A stretch of DNA of 64,000 nt from Thermoproteota archaeon (GTDB lineage: Archaea > Korarchaeota > Korarchaeia > Korarchaeales > Korarchaeaceae). How positions within the stretch are numbered: the stretch's first letter is position 1; every line of letters starts with the position of its first letter. The notes beneath the pieces were generated by a model, which saw nothing but the letters and a program-made list of their open reading frames with translations, had not been told where the DNA came from and did not search any database. Location: positions 372,001 through 436,000 of the forward strand of contig JALSOH010000004.1 of assembly GCA_026986575.1 (NCBI GenBank), read 5' to 3'. Below are positions 32,132 to 40,262 of the stretch, piece after piece. Position numbers and translations under genes: made by a program.

Positions 32132-32947
32132 ATGAACAGGGACAGTTTGGTGATTGTGGGAGTCATGCTGATAACTCTGATTGTACTTGGGTCCGCTTAC
32201 ACGGCAGTTTCAAAGGGTGTAGCTCCCTCTTTGCTGGAAAAGGGAACTTCCAGCGGATCTAAACAGAGCAGCACGGGATCTTCTCAAGTAACATCGGGAA
32301 AGACCGGTACTACTCAGACAAAGAAGACAACAACACAAAAAACAACGACCCAGAAGGCACCATTTGACTTCAAGAGCGTATTTCTTAAGAAGACCGAGTT
32401 CTCAATCACTTACGATTACTATCAAGATATGAAGAAGAAAGGCAACGGCGCCCTTTACGTCAAAGGAGATAATAGGAGAATGGATTTCAAGTTCGTTCAG
32501 GGACAGACTATACTCATAAACAAAGGAGATTTGACCATATACTGCTTCAAACAAGCTCAAAGCGACTGGCAATGCTTCCAATCGAAAAACAAGGAATCCA
32601 TTAAGAAGAAGATGGGAGGTGGAAGAGCAAATGATCCGGTGGAGGAAGGTCAGGAGGAGTTCGACAAACCAGTATACAACGGCACTAGGACCTATGCGGG
32701 GAAGACATGCTACTGTTACTACGTTAGCAAGAGCGCGAAGGAAACCGTGAATGGCGTGGACAAGGCGGGAACTCAGCGGGTGGAGATATGTTTAACTCAA
32801 GACGGGATACCGGCCTACTACCTCTACCTATGGAAATCCTCTGATGGAAAGAACATGATTAGAACCGAAATAATAGCCAAGACGATATCGTATAATGTTC
32901 CAGATACCGTCTTCAACCCACCTGTTGAACCGACCAGCATTCCATAA
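32132..32947 (+). CDS. Membrane-anchored extracellular protein of unknown function
   Basis: An N-terminal helix (LVIVGVMLITLIVLGSAYTAV) is followed by a low-complexity Ser/Thr/Gly/Lys linker with Thr-Thr-Gln-Lys repeats (about residues 40-75), then a globular domain of about 190 residues with four cysteines that could form disulfides. The architecture resembles archaeal lipoprotein-like solute or sensor domains, but no Cys lipobox is present. TATA-like CCTTTTTACA (32101-32110) favours leaderless ATG 32132 over the upstream TTG. It follows cytochrome b after a T-rich stretch and may still be linked to that operon. Confidence 0.72.
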   Translation: MNRDSLVIVGVMLITLIVLGSAYTAVSKGVAPSLLEKGTSSGSKQSSTGSSQVTSGKTGTTQTKKTTTQKTTTQKAPFDFKSVFLKKTEFSITYDYYQDMKKKGNGALYVKGDNRRMDFKFVQGQTILINKGDLTIYCFKQAQSDWQCFQSKNKESIKKKMGGGRANDPVEEGQEEFDKPVYNGTRTYAGKTCYCYYVSKSAKETVNGVDKAGTQRVEICLTQDGIPAYYLYLWKSSDGKNMIRTEIIAKTISYNVPDTVFNPPVEPTSIP

Positions 32948-33067
32948 TTGAACCATTTTTCATAATATATTTTAACATCAAAGTTCGAAGTATACCTTTC
33001 CAAGAGGGACATTTCGCAGTAATATTTAACTGCTAGGAGGCCCCTACAATAATGGGGGTGAAAGGGA

Positions 33068-33331
33068 ATGGCTCACCTTAGACTATCGCCAGATTTCGAG
33101 CATGTTTACAACGCCATAATGACCGAGTTGAGGGGTTACATACATGGTTCCGAGTGTCACATGGATAAGATAAAAGAGTGGCTATCTACCCTGCCTCCTG
33201 AGGGAGTGAACTCCCTTCTGGAGCAGCTTAGAAGGAATTTGGAGACTTGGAAGAATATGGGTTCCATAACTGAGGAGCAGTATAAGAGGGCCCTCCAGAA
33301 ACTTGAGGAGATAAGAGACCTAGCTAAGTAA
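33068..33331 (+). CDS. Small helical protein of unknown function
   Basis: This 87-residue soluble protein is predicted to be all-helical, with regularly spaced Leu and charged residues (for example PPEGVNSLLEQLRRNLETW and QYKRALQKLEEIRDLAK), one Cys and several His. It has no transmembrane segment. ATG 33068 is preceded by a GGGGTGAAAGGG element, and a TATA-like AATATTTAAC lies about 45 bases upstream, so it looks expressed. I recognise no family. Confidence 0.6.
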   Translation: MAHLRLSPDFEHVYNAIMTELRGYIHGSECHMDKIKEWLSTLPPEGVNSLLEQLRRNLETWKNMGSITEEQYKRALQKLEEIRDLAK

Positions 33332-33353
33332 CCTGCTGACTCACATTATCCTT

Positions 33354-33397
33354 CCCACCTGCGCACACGCACTTGGCAGGTGGGGTTCTAAGTTTTT
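33354..33397 (+). terminator. 9-bp hairpin with T-run between small ORF and pyrG
   Basis: CCCACCTGC (33354-33362) and GCAGGTGGG (33376-33384) form a perfect 9-bp stem with a 13-base loop, followed by a GTTCTAAGTTTTT run. This resembles an intrinsic terminator for the small upstream gene. The TTTTTATG end also serves as the presumed TATA box of pyrG, which would start at about 33420. Confidence 0.45.
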
Positions 33398-33423
33398 ATG
33401 TTAGATCGACTCGACCCCAATAC

Positions 33424-35046
33424 GTGGACTTCAAGCTGATCATCGTAACCGGAGGAGTCATAAGCGGACTTGGGAAGGGTGTAATAGCTGCTTCTATCGG
33501 AAAACTCCTCCAATCTAGAGGGTTCTCCATCTCCATGATAAAAATAGATCCCTACCTGAATCCAGATCCTGGGACCCTGAATCCTATAGAGCACGGCGAG
33601 GTCTTCATAACGGAGGAAGTATGGCACTTCAAACCGGGTCGTGGCGTAGAATTCAAGATAGCCGAGATCGATGAGGACTTCGGTCACTACGAGAGGTTCC
33701 TCGATGTGAACATGCATCCCTCCAACAATATAACTAGCGGTCAGATAATGCTAAGCGTTATCTTAGGTGAGAGAAAAGGGAGGTACTTAGGCCAGACGAT
33801 AAGGCTGATACCTCACGTGACTCAAGCCATAAAGGAGAGGATATATGAGGTAGCGAGGAGGGAAGAGCCCGATATACTGATAGTGGAGCTAGGAGGGACG
33901 GTAGGAGATTACGAGGCCATGGCATTCGTTGAGGCACTCAGACAGCTCAGACTTGAAGTGGGAACAGAGAATTCGGTGCACATCCATGTCACCTATGTCC
34001 CCTTTGTTGAGACCGTCGGTGAGTTCAAGACGAAGCCAGCTCAACTCTTCTTCAGGGAAGTGCTGGCTGCTGGCCTCCCGCCGGACTTCGTCATAGCTAG
34101 GACGCAGTCCTCCCTTCCAGACGCGGTCAAGGCGAAACTTGCATTGTATGCAAGCGTTCCGGGAGATGCTGTGTTTGAAGACCCGGATCTAGACGTAGTT
34201 TACGAACTTCCCCTCTATCTGGAGGAAAGGGGTCTGGGCATGAAGCTGGAGGAGAAACTCGGCATCAGGGGAAAGCCCGACATGGAGGAATGGAGAGGGA
34301 TAGTGGAGAAGTTCAAGCGAGGTGAGCCCAAGAAAATAGCTATGATAGGCAAGTACTGGAGGATGTCCGACGTCTACATCTCCATAGTGGAGGCTATCAA
34401 GCACGCAGGAGCTGATTTGGGGATAAAGCCAGAGATACTAGCTGTCGACTCGGAGGAGCTGGAGAGAGGGATCGGGTGGGAACTACTGGAAGAAGCGGAT
34501 GGGATCCTCTCCACTCCGGGTTTCGGCTCTAGGGGAACTGAGGGGATGATCAAGGCTGCGGGATGGGCATTGAAAGAGGGTAAACCGTTCCTAGGCATAT
34601 GCTTCGGGGCCCAGCTCGCGACCGTGGCCTTCGCTAGGGAGGTCATGGGATGGGAGGGAGCGCACTCCACGGAGATAGACCCCAATACCCCTTGGCCTGT
34701 CATAGATCTCCTCCCCGAGCAGAGGCAGATTGAGGAGGTGGGGGGTACAATGAGGCTCGGTGGACATGAGGTGGTCCTCTTGGAAGGCATACTCAGGAGG
34801 GCCTATGGCAAGGAGAGAGTGGTCGAGAGGTTCAGACACAGGTACCACATAATTAGGGAGTTTGCAGAGAGGATGGAGGAGAGGGGGTATAAGATAACGG
34901 CCGTGGATACAAGTGGTAGGATAATAAATGCGTTCGAGGTGGAGGGGCACCCCTACTACGTGGGCGTCCAGTTCCACCCGGAGTTCAAATCGAGGCCGGG
35001 GAGGCCCAGCCCCACATATAGGTCGTTCTTGGAGTCCCTCAGATAG
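33424..35046 (+). CDS. pyrG: CTP synthase
   Basis: CTP synthase makes CTP from UTP, ATP and glutamine. The amidoligase domain shows VTGGVISGLGKGVIAASIGKLL, KIDPYLNPDPGTLNPIEHGEV and GGTVGDYE. The C-terminal class I glutaminase has the nucleophile in FLGICFGAQLA and the His/Glu pair in GVQFHPEF. The frame opens at 33373, but a TATA-like AGTTTTTATG lies near 33390-33400, so leaderless GTG 33424 is preferred; it gives the family N-terminus (FKLIIVTGG). The 3' end overlaps the convergent aminotransferase by 8 bases. Confidence 0.96.
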   Translation: MDFKLIIVTGGVISGLGKGVIAASIGKLLQSRGFSISMIKIDPYLNPDPGTLNPIEHGEVFITEEVWHFKPGRGVEFKIAEIDEDFGHYERFLDVNMHPSNNITSGQIMLSVILGERKGRYLGQTIRLIPHVTQAIKERIYEVARREEPDILIVELGGTVGDYEAMAFVEALRQLRLEVGTENSVHIHVTYVPFVETVGEFKTKPAQLFFREVLAAGLPPDFVIARTQSSLPDAVKAKLALYASVPGDAVFEDPDLDVVYELPLYLEERGLGMKLEEKLGIRGKPDMEEWRGIVEKFKRGEPKKIAMIGKYWRMSDVYISIVEAIKHAGADLGIKPEILAVDSEELERGIGWELLEEADGILSTPGFGSRGTEGMIKAAGWALKEGKPFLGICFGAQLATVAFAREVMGWEGAHSTEIDPNTPWPVIDLLPEQRQIEEVGGTMRLGGHEVVLLEGILRRAYGKERVVERFRHRYHIIREFAERMEERGYKITAVDTSGRIINAFEVEGHPYYVGVQFHPEFKSRPGRPSPTYRSFLESLR

Positions 35047-36169
35047 AGTTCAGTACCACCTTCACCTCTTTAATCACCATGTCAACCTCTTCGTCCTTCA
35101 TGCAGTGGAATATAGGTAGATAAAGCACCTCCTTCGTCAGCCTCTCTGCGTTCGGAGTCTTCACGTTTGAGTAATTTACTCCCCCAAAGAGAACGTGCAA
35201 GTAGTTGTATTCCCTCTCAGAGAGCCTAGACATGACTGGTTGTCTCTGGAGAGGCATTGGATACGCAGGTCTAGCTAGCACACCTCTTTCCCTGAGCATC
35301 CTCACGACCTCATCCCTCTTCGATCCAACCCTTATGGGATAGAGGTGCCAGACCGGTTCGGCCCAATCCGCGCTGGCCGGCGTCTCCACAATCCCAGAGA
35401 GCTCCTCTGTATATCTGGAGGCGATCTCTCTCCTTCTATAATTAAATTCATCAAGTTTTCGCAGCTGGACCAGACCTATTGCTGCATTCATCTCGGTCAT
35501 CCTGTAATTGAAACCCACGTAGTGATGCTCGTATTTCGAGACTTGGCCTTGGTCCCTTATGACCTTGGCCCTCTGATACACGTACTCGTCATCTGTGGTT
35601 ATGATTCCTCCCTCCCCCGTTGTCATGTTCTTGGTAGGATAGAAACTGAAGGCCCCGGCCTCCCCTATGCTCCCCACCTTCCTCCCCTTGTAGAGGGCTC
35701 CGTGGGCTTGGGCGGCGTCCTCCAACAGGAACACCTCTCTATCCCCTATGGCCTCCCTGATCGAATCTAGATCAGCGGGATGACCGTGGATGTGGACGGG
35801 AATGACTGCCCTGACTTTCGAGGTGAGTTTCCTTCTCAGATCTTCAGGGTCCATTGTTCCCGTCTTGGGATCCACATCAACGAATACAGGTTTTGCCCCA
35901 CTAAGTATCACAGAGGAGGCTGTCGCATAGAAGGTGTAGCTGGGAACGGCCACCTCATCTCCAGGACCTATTCCAAGTGAGATGAGAGCTACATGAAGGG
36001 CTGCGGTTCCGTTCGATACCGCTACAGCGTACTTGCTACCGACGTAAGATGCAAACTCGTTCTCGAACTCCTCAACTAGCTTACCTTGGGCTAACATTCC
36101 TGACCTAAGCACTTCGACAACTCGGCTTATCTCTTCCTCCCCTATACAAGGTCTCGCTATCGGTATCAT
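35039..36169 (-). CDS. DegT/DnrJ/EryC1 family sugar aminotransferase
   Basis: This PLP-dependent enzyme transfers an amino group to a nucleotide keto-sugar. The family features are complete: the N-terminal IPIARPCIGEEEI, SNGTAALHVAL, the PLP-stacking and Asp region LLEDAAQAHGA, and the Schiff-base Lys in FSFYPTKNMTTGEGG. The length of 376 is standard. It could belong with the nucleotide-sugar dehydrogenase at 6 kb in surface glycan synthesis, but no neighbour confirms this. Confidence 0.93.
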   Translation of the reverse strand: MIPIARPCIGEEEISRVVEVLRSGMLAQGKLVEEFENEFASYVGSKYAVAVSNGTAALHVALISLGIGPGDEVAVPSYTFYATASSVILSGAKPVFVDVDPKTGTMDPEDLRRKLTSKVRAVIPVHIHGHPADLDSIREAIGDREVFLLEDAAQAHGALYKGRKVGSIGEAGAFSFYPTKNMTTGEGGIITTDDEYVYQRAKVIRDQGQVSKYEHHYVGFNYRMTEMNAAIGLVQLRKLDEFNYRRREIASRYTEELSGIVETPASADWAEPVWHLYPIRVGSKRDEVVRMLRERGVLARPAYPMPLQRQPVMSRLSEREYNYLHVLFGGVNYSNVKTPNAERLTKEVLYLPIFHCMKDEEVDMVIKEVKVVLNSI

Positions 36170-36214
36170 GGAAACACCTTCGGCTTATAGCCTCGACTCG
36201 AAAAACATAAGAGT

Positions 36215-37390
36215 ATGCTGCTAGCGCTGGGGGTCACGATACCAGGCTTGGATCCCTTTCTAGGTGAGGAGGTAAAGGAGCTACTGGGTAGAGATGTCAG
36301 GGGAGTGGTACCTGGAAAAGTGGAGTTTCTAGCGACTCCTGAAGAGATCTTGAGGTTGAACTATACCTCTAGAACCGCGATCAGGTTCTTGATACTGGTG
36401 AGCAAGGAAATACTCGATCCCATAAATCTAGAGTCGGTGAAGAAGTCTGCCTCCTCAATTGAGTGGTCCTCCTTCTTCAGTCCTTCTTCCACGTTTGCAG
36501 TGAGAGCTGAGAGGGTGGGTTATCACGATTTCACCAGCGTGGAGGTGGCAGCCACCGTGGGAGAAGCCGTAGTGGAGCACTTCTCCTCTCTGGGCACTAG
36601 AATAAGGGCCAACCTAAAGAGGCCTGATGTAGTAATCAGAGCTTACGTGAGCGGAAATATCCTCCTTTTAGGATTGGATGCAACTGGGGAGAGCCTTCAC
36701 AAACGAGGATACAGGGTGTTCGAGCACAGGACGGCCCTTAATCCCGTGATAGCCTATTCATTGGTCAAGCTCAGTGGCTGGCTTGATTCTCTTCCCTCTG
36801 ATCCAAGCTCGGTTCTCGTAGATCCAATGTGTGGTGGTGGGACAATTCCCATCGAGGGAGTGTTGGCCGCCTTGAGGATACCTCCTGGGAGGTGGAGGAG
36901 GAATTACCCTGTGGATCACCTCTCCCTCTTCCAAGGCATCTCTCAGGAGGAGATATTCAATCGGGAGGATTCGTACATTGTAGATAGGGATCTGAACGTC
37001 TTATGCTTCGACATAAGCCCAAAAAGCATAAGGGGGGCCATGGAGAACGCCAAGTCGGCTGGCGTCTACGACAAGATAGAGTTCGATGTGAGGGACGCAA
37101 GCGAGCTGATCTCCCTCAATAGAATAAGCTCCGTGGCCACGGATCCACCATATGAGTTAAGGACTGGGAGGAACAGGAGAATAGGTGAGACCTTCCATAG
37201 AATGGCCTCCGCCCTCGAGGAGAAGCTCGAGCATAGGTTCTCAGCCATATGCGCTGGCCCAGCCCTTCCCAAACTCATGGCGGCTATGCGAAACCTTAAG
37301 CTGGTGTTCAAAAGGAGGATCCTCTATGGCGGGATTGAGGCTAGGTTGCTAGCCTACGAGAGGAGGGGCACCGGACAAGAAGGCCACTAA
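36215..37390 (+). CDS. THUMP-domain tRNA (guanine-N2)-methyltransferase (Trm14/Trm11-like)
   Basis: The N-terminal ~170 residues match a THUMP/NFLD tRNA-binding module (including EVAATVGEAVVEHFS and RPDVVIRAYVSGNILLLGLDATGESLHKRGYR). The latter motif is typical of the RlmL/Trm14 branch that makes m2G in tRNA. The Rossmann methyltransferase domain has VDPMCGGGTIPIEG (motif I) and ATDPPYELRTG (motif IV DPPY). Trm14 (m2G6) fits better than Trm11 (m2G10), but not with certainty. The 3' end overlaps the convergent dolichol-kinase-like gene by 42 bases. Confidence 0.85.
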   Translation: MLLALGVTIPGLDPFLGEEVKELLGRDVRGVVPGKVEFLATPEEILRLNYTSRTAIRFLILVSKEILDPINLESVKKSASSIEWSSFFSPSSTFAVRAERVGYHDFTSVEVAATVGEAVVEHFSSLGTRIRANLKRPDVVIRAYVSGNILLLGLDATGESLHKRGYRVFEHRTALNPVIAYSLVKLSGWLDSLPSDPSSVLVDPMCGGGTIPIEGVLAALRIPPGRWRRNYPVDHLSLFQGISQEEIFNREDSYIVDRDLNVLCFDISPKSIRGAMENAKSAGVYDKIEFDVRDASELISLNRISSVATDPPYELRTGRNRRIGETFHRMASALEEKLEHRFSAICAGPALPKLMAAMRNLKLVFKRRILYGGIEARLLAYERRGTGQEGH

Positions 37391-37993
37391 AGTACTCACT
37401 ATAGGGACTGCTATGTTGTCCTCACCCCCGTACAACTCCGCCACCGAGGAGGAGATAGATACCAATGCCGCAAGGTAGGGGTCTCCAGTTAAGCTCACTA
37501 ACAAGGCTAGGTAAGAGATAAGACCTGCAGCCGTACCCTCCACGGTCCCATCAGCCATCGGGATCTTGACCCTGCCCACTGATATTCCCACTATCGAGGA
37601 AAGTCCATCGGTTAATATGAGGGCGAATATGCCGTAAGAGGCAAGTGAGCCGAAGAGGAAGTAGGAAGAAGAGACGCCAATCAATCCAGACAAGGCACCA
37701 AGCCAACCAGCCCTCCTTTCATAGTCCCTCTCAACGAGACTCACCAACCTGTTGAATGATTCGAGGACAATCTCCACCCCCTTAGGTTGAGGGATCTGCA
37801 TCCCCGACCTGAGCCATTGAGGGAGGCCCTTCACCTGAACTGAGTAGATCCACCCGCCGACAGCGAGGGCCGCAGCGTATACGAGTTTAGGATCTATCAG
37901 ATCCCCAAACATCATCGGAGCGAGGAGGATCGAGGAGAACAGGATGTGGATCGCTTTCCTGAGCAACTCATTCCTCTTGAAATTTACTACCAA
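37349..37993 (-). CDS. Dolichol-kinase / phosphatidate cytidylyltransferase-like membrane protein (copy 2)
   Basis: This 214-residue polytopic protein has about six helices. It carries the SEC59/CdsA-like signature near the middle: ALILTDGLSSIVGISVGRVKIPMADGTVEGTAAGL (Asp-Gly followed by the K-x-x-x-G-T-x-E-G motif), with a C-terminal ELYGGEDNIAVPIVS. Such proteins phosphorylate or cytidylate polyprenol-type lipids. It overlaps its paralogue upstream by 7 bases. Confidence 0.75.
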   Translation of the reverse strand: MVVNFKRNELLRKAIHILFSSILLAPMMFGDLIDPKLVYAAALAVGGWIYSVQVKGLPQWLRSGMQIPQPKGVEIVLESFNRLVSLVERDYERRAGWLGALSGLIGVSSSYFLFGSLASYGIFALILTDGLSSIVGISVGRVKIPMADGTVEGTAAGLISYLALLVSLTGDPYLAALVSISSSVAELYGGEDNIAVPIVSTLVAFLSGAPPLVG

Positions 37994-38673
37994 AGGACAT
38001 CCCCCAGTACCATCACCACGGCCGATACTATGGGTACCGTAAGATTATCGTCTAACTTCGGCCACCTCTCCACCAGAGTGGCCACGATAGCGGCTATAGC
38101 ACCAATGTACCCCTTGTAAAAGAATCCTATAGGCAGAGAGACTAGAAGCATGGCCACGCTACCCGCAGCTCCCTTACTCCACCTCTTATAGACGATGCTC
38201 CTGACTATACCAGTTACTCCATCGCCCACCGACATGAACAGCGCTGCAGCAACGCCCGCGCTCAGGTCTACGTACCAAAGTCCCACTATAACCAGTGTCC
38301 ATGTGATGCAGAAGTAAACCTCTCCCAGATTGCCCTCCACTTGGAACCAGTCGAACCTCTCCCCCCTTAGCCTAGGAATCAGAGTTAGCACGATCATCCC
38401 GACACCGCCTATAAGTGGTATCGCCGGGGACTTGAAGAGATAAGGTGTCAGAACAGCCACTAGCCCGCCAGACAGTATGTGTATAACTTTCCTAGCTACG
38501 TAGAGGTTTTGCCATCCGGCTACCTTCTTGGATATCCAGAACACTACTACAGAAATCCAGACGACCAAGATGAACAACCAGAGAATCTCGTCAATGCTGG
38601 GACTCCAATACCAAAGAGCTATGGTCGACACGAGCAGTGACGCCAGCAGGATGATGGGTATCTCCGCTCTCAT
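37987..38673 (-). CDS. Dolichol-kinase / phosphatidate cytidylyltransferase-like membrane protein (copy 1)
   Basis: This paralogue of the following gene is about 229 residues with six or seven helices. It keeps the family landmarks ARKVIHILSGG, MSVGDGVTGIVRS (Asp in a membrane-edge motif), KGAAGSVAML and PKLDDNLTVPIVS. The frame is open from 38715, but a TATA box (about 38696-38707) lies inside that part, so leaderless ATG 38673 is the likely start. The tandem pair may have divided lipid substrates, which is inference. Confidence 0.75.
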   Translation of the reverse strand: MRAEIPIILLASLLVSTIALWYWSPSIDEILWLFILVVWISVVVFWISKKVAGWQNLYVARKVIHILSGGLVAVLTPYLFKSPAIPLIGGVGMIVLTLIPRLRGERFDWFQVEGNLGEVYFCITWTLVIVGLWYVDLSAGVAAALFMSVGDGVTGIVRSIVYKRWSKGAAGSVAMLLVSLPIGFFYKGYIGAIAAIVATLVERWPKLDDNLTVPIVSAVVMVLGDVLW

Positions 38674-38695
38674 CCACGAGGGTCCGGTTGACTCT

Positions 38696-38707
38696 ATACT
38701 ATAAAGT
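38696..38707 (-). promoter_or_regulatory. TATA box of the dolichol-kinase-like pair
   Basis: On the minus strand ACTTTATAGTAT is centred 29 nt upstream of ATG 38673. It decides the start of the first membrane protein, because the longer open frame begins upstream of this box. Confidence 0.55.
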
Positions 38708-38873
38708 CCCCGCACGATCAGTCGATCGAATGAAGGGGGTCAGGGGAGGACCACATCATCATCGCCTCCGGGGAGCTCAAAAGGGTAAGGTAAGCCGGCC
38801 GGCCCTCATCCCCCCTGTTGAGTGTGCGTCCTCTTATGTAATCTTTATCGCTTGAAAAAGAAGTGGATGTATC

Positions 38874-39254
38874 ATGGCTGAGGAGTCCCTCCCACCAAGT
38901 CTGGGGAAAGTGCTTAAAAAGCTCGACAGAGGAGAGGAAGTGAGCGATAAGGAGTTATCTAATGCCTTCGCTGAGCTCAGGAGAGATTTCTTCAAAGTAG
39001 GAGAAGTTCTACTCTCTACGAGATTATCCCTATATGAGATGATCAGGTTGGGCATAGAGACGGCGGACGAGGACCTATTTCTCGCATGCGAAGAGCACGA
39101 TTCCCTGAGGAGGATCGTCTACAAGGTCGTGAGGATGATGAGCGGGGAGAGTTTGGAGAAGGCATCCAAGGAGATACTCTCCAAGGACTTGGAAAGGACC
39201 CTCTTGGGTGCGTTCATAATGAGAAGATTGGGTGGTCGGGGCGGGGGGACTTGA
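38874..39254 (+). CDS. Helical protein of unknown function overlapping the tRNA-Tyr gene
   Basis: This 126-residue soluble protein is mainly helical (for example LSNAFAELRRDFFKVGEVLLST and SLRRIVYKVVRMMSGES). The start ATG 38874 has TATA-like TAATCTTTATC about 28-36 bases upstream. Its last seven codons, encoding a Gly/Arg tail, lie antisense within the 3' end of tRNA-Tyr (39233-39254). I recognise no family. Confidence 0.65.
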   Translation: MAEESLPPSLGKVLKKLDRGEEVSDKELSNAFAELRRDFFKVGEVLLSTRLSLYEMIRLGIETADEDLFLACEEHDSLRRIVYKVVRMMSGESLEKASKEILSKDLERTLLGAFIMRRLGGRGGGT

Positions 39255-39352
39255 ACCCCCGACCTGCCGGTATCTGTGAGAGCGGGCCGCTGACGGAGCG
39301 CCGCCCGGCGCCCTCTACAGCCGGCCGCTCTGCCAGGCTGAGCTACGCCCCG
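39233..39352 (-). tRNA. tRNA-Tyr (GTA) with a 43-nt intron
   Basis: Acceptor stem CGGGGCG/CGCCCCG has the C1-G72 pair diagnostic of archaeal tRNA-Tyr. The D arm is GCTCAGCCTGGCAGAGC, the T arm is GGGGGTTCAAGTCCCCC and CCA is encoded (39235-39233). The anticodon stem GCCGG/CCGGC encloses loop C-T-GTA-G-A, giving anticodon 39318-39316. The intron occupies 39314-39272, after position 37 as usual in archaea, and folds through a GCGCC/GGCGC hairpin. A TATA box (about 39376-39388) precedes the 5' end by about 30 nt. Confidence 0.93.
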
Positions 39353-39409
39353 CCACCTAGATGAGTGCAACCCCTCTATATTAATTTTACAGTCCGAGCT
39401 GCGCGACAG

Positions 39410-39931
39410 TCACGACAACTCTCCGAGGGAGACCTCTATGTCCATCTGAGCTGCGACCCTCTGGAAGATCTCAAAGTCCTCGTTGCTCCAAGCGACCAGC
39501 ACTACCTCCTCCAGACTAGATTTAAGGGCCTTCTCTAGTATTACCCTCACCGCCACCTCTACGGGTACCCCTCCGACTCCCGCTCCCATGGCTGGAAATG
39601 CCACGCTCTTAAGGCCCAGCTCCTCAGCCTTCTCAAGTGCAGCCCTCACGGCCTTCCTCACGAACTCAGGACTGCTCTTCCCACCTGGAGACTCCACTGT
39701 GGGCGCATGGATGACGTATTTGGCCTTGAGCTTTCCGGCCGAAGTCTCCACAGCCTCACCGATCCTTACAGGGGCTTTTTTCAGGGCCTCCTCTTGGATC
39801 TCTTCACCACCCTTCCTTCTTATCGCACCGGCAACGCCTCCGCCCATGACGAGCTGGACATTGGCCGGATTCACCAAAGCGTCAACCTCCACCTCGGTGA
39901 TGTCGCCATGCACTATCATTATTCTCGGCAT
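39410..39931 (-). CDS. Macro-domain protein (ADP-ribose / O-acetyl-ADP-ribose hydrolase-like)
   Basis: This single macro domain of 173 residues has HGDITEVEVDALVNPANVQLVMGGGVAGAIRR, the ADP-ribose-binding loops with the N-A-N region and GGGVAGAI, and VAFPAMGAGVGGVPVE. It is likely to remove or bind ADP-ribose derivatives. It lies downstream of the Trm112-like gene on the same strand, 37 bases after it. Confidence 0.92.
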   Translation of the reverse strand: MPRIMIVHGDITEVEVDALVNPANVQLVMGGGVAGAIRRKGGEEIQEEALKKAPVRIGEAVETSAGKLKAKYVIHAPTVESPGGKSSPEFVRKAVRAALEKAEELGLKSVAFPAMGAGVGGVPVEVAVRVILEKALKSSLEEVVLVAWSNEDFEIFQRVAAQMDIEVSLGELS

Positions 39932-39968
39932 GGGACTATACCCCTAGTATAGTCAGGGAATGAGAAAT

Positions 39969-40262
39969 TTAGAGATTGAGCTCCCCAGGCCTTAGCATCC
40001 GGGGGACACCTGCTTCTATCGGGTATTCTGCACCACAGTTCTCGCAGATTAGCTTGCCGGACACCACCTCCTTACTCATGCACTCCATGCACAGGGATGG
40101 ATCACTAGGCTCACCTCCCGAGAAAGCGCACCATTTCTCGCAGAGGGGCTTCTCTGGTTTACTGGGCAATCCCTCCACCGATTCCTCCCTCTCAACAACC
40201 AGCTTCAGGGGGAAGTGATGGCATTCCGGGCATGCCAAGAGGTCCAGCAATCTCCTCCTCAA
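39969..40262 (-). CDS. Trm112-like zinc-binding protein with cysteine-rich insertion
   Basis: Trm112 activates several tRNA, rRNA and protein methyltransferases by forming a heterodimer. The protein begins LLDLLACPECHHFPLKL and ends LICENCGAEYPIEAGVPRML, the two halves of the Trm112/UPF0434 fold with C-P-x-C and C-x-x-C. Between them is an insert of about 30 residues containing four extra cysteines, giving 97 residues in total instead of about 60-70. The start overlaps the upstream HAD gene by 4 bases. Confidence 0.82.
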   Translation of the reverse strand: MRRRLLDLLACPECHHFPLKLVVEREESVEGLPSKPEKPLCEKWCAFSGGEPSDPSLCMECMSKEVVSGKLICENCGAEYPIEAGVPRMLRPGELNL

